This document shows positions 5,978 to 6,622 of a stretch of DNA of 6,622 nucleotides, in pieces (position 1 is the stretch's first letter; each line of letters starts with the position of its first letter). The DNA is from CAYVQU01 sp964453155 (GTDB taxonomy: Bacteria; Chloroflexota; Anaerolineae; Anaerolineales; UBA11858), in NCBI GenBank assembly GCA_964453155.1, contig CAYVQU010000242.1, positions 1-6,622 of the forward strand, in the 5' to 3' direction. Position numbers and translations under genes: made by a program. Below the pieces are notes generated by a model. The model searched no databases. It saw only the letters and a program-made list of their open reading frames with translations, and had not been told where the DNA came from.

Positions 5978-6550
5978 TTATTCAACGATCAGTTCAGCCA
6001 ACAACCGTTTGGGGACGTGGTGAACATCGTCCTCTGAGCGCCAATACTCGATATCCCCGTCGGCCCCCAGATCTTCGATGACAACGGTCTCTTTGGGTTT
6101 GCCGAGGGCGACCACGAGCAAAATATGCAGATTTGCGGCCAGCCCCAGTTCATGATGCAACTTATTGCGTTTGACCGATCCGATCATACAGCCACCCAGA
6201 CCGCGTTCTGCCGCTCCCAACAGCATGCTTTGGGCCGCGATACCATGATCGACGCCGAAAGTATCGCTGATATCCTTGTCCCCCAAGATGACAACATAGG
6301 CTGCGGGTCGTTCGCCCTCTTCTGGGCCACCCCAATCTTCCAGGTATCCGGCCCAGCGGGTGTTGGGGAACACTGTGGCGTTGGTCTCCGGATCGCAGGC
6401 GAGAAAGAATTTTAAGGGCTGCTTGTTGGCCCCTGAGGCCGAATGGCGAGCTAAATCGACCAACTCAACCAGGGTTTCCCGGTCAATGGTTTGATCCTGA
6501 TAAAAACGACGGTAACTGCGGTTGGTCAATATTAATTCACGTAGGTTCAT
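5978..6550 (-). CDS. Nitroreductase-fold FMN-dependent oxidoreductase
   Basis: This 190-residue soluble flavoenzyme belongs to the nitroreductase superfamily, whose members use FMN and NAD(P)H to reduce nitro compounds, quinones or similar acceptors. The N-terminal NRSYRRF (10-16) supplies the basic residues that hold the FMN phosphate. SGANKQP (39-45) is the family S-x-x-N-x-Q-P flavin-contact motif. DHGIAAQSMLLGAAERGLGGCMIGS (101-125) is the core helix and second flavin region, and LVVALGKPKE (145-154) is the conserved strand and turn near the C-terminus. The tail EYWRSEDDVHHVPKR (168-182) is shared by a subgroup of short anaerobe-type homologues, from memory of the family. The start is supported by AGGAG (complement of 6556-6560), five bases before the ATG. 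The physiological substrate cannot be deduced. It may be the first gene of a unit with the TfoX-domain gene. Confidence 0.9.
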   Translation of the reverse strand: MNLRELILTNRSYRRFYQDQTIDRETLVELVDLARHSASGANKQPLKFFLACDPETNATVFPNTRWAGYLEDWGGPEEGERPAAYVVILGDKDISDTFGVDHGIAAQSMLLGAAERGLGGCMIGSVKRNKLHHELGLAANLHILLVVALGKPKETVVIEDLGADGDIEYWRSEDDVHHVPKRLLAELIVE

Positions 6551-6622
6551 AGTGTCTCCTATTATTTTTCATCAGCAATTCCCGGAAGTTAGGGGGAGAA
6601 AAGGTTGACAAGGGTTTTCGTA

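Noticed and set aside
6605..6622. TTGACA at 6605-6610 as a -35 box of a gene beyond the window, or its reverse TTGTCA as a -35 for the nitroreductase
   Set aside because: A plus-strand -10 would fall outside the window, and on the minus strand the position 17 bases on reads CTTCCG, which is not a -10 box.

Overview
The window is a compact bacterial chromosome segment with six protein-coding genes, strong AGGAGG-type ribosome binding sites and short gaps. No rRNA, tRNA, CRISPR array or transposase gene is visible. Nothing in it is a firm taxonomic marker. The mixture of dispersed palindromic repeats, moderate GC content and protein flavour suggests an uncultured Chloroflexota, perhaps Anaerolineae, but this is an inference from general resemblance only.

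Layout. Positions 1-159 are a leader region with a possible terminator of an upstream gene and a set of ATTCGT motifs spaced exactly 9 bp apart. Next comes a beta-CASP metallo-beta-lactamase RNase (160-1557, +). A 199-bp gap carries a large imperfect inverted repeat and a second small hairpin. Then follows a two-gene ABC exporter operon (+): an ATPase (1757-2812) whose stop overlaps the start of its ABC-2 type permease (2809-3990) in ATGA. A near-perfect hairpin (3994-4028) separates the permease from a convergent gene. Three genes run on the minus strand: a nitroreductase-fold flavoprotein (6550-5978), a stand-alone TfoX N-terminal-domain protein (5908-5579), and a NYN ribonuclease-fold protein with two OST-HTH/LOTUS-like repeats (5487-4042).

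How the genes work together. Only the ABC pair is clearly a functional unit. The beta-CASP enzyme and the NYN-LOTUS protein both look like RNA-metabolism proteins, but they are on opposite strands and separated by the exporter, so no joint system can be claimed. The nitroreductase and TfoX genes are co-oriented with a 69-bp gap and may be co-transcribed. The NYN gene probably has its own promoter.

The most notable signal is repeat DNA. At least five different inverted or tandem repeats lie in or beside the gene boundaries. One composite cluster (about 2532-2643) sits inside the ABC ATPase coding sequence and is translated in frame as a low-complexity insertion of about 43 residues in its C-terminal domain. 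No complete novel system is visible in the window.
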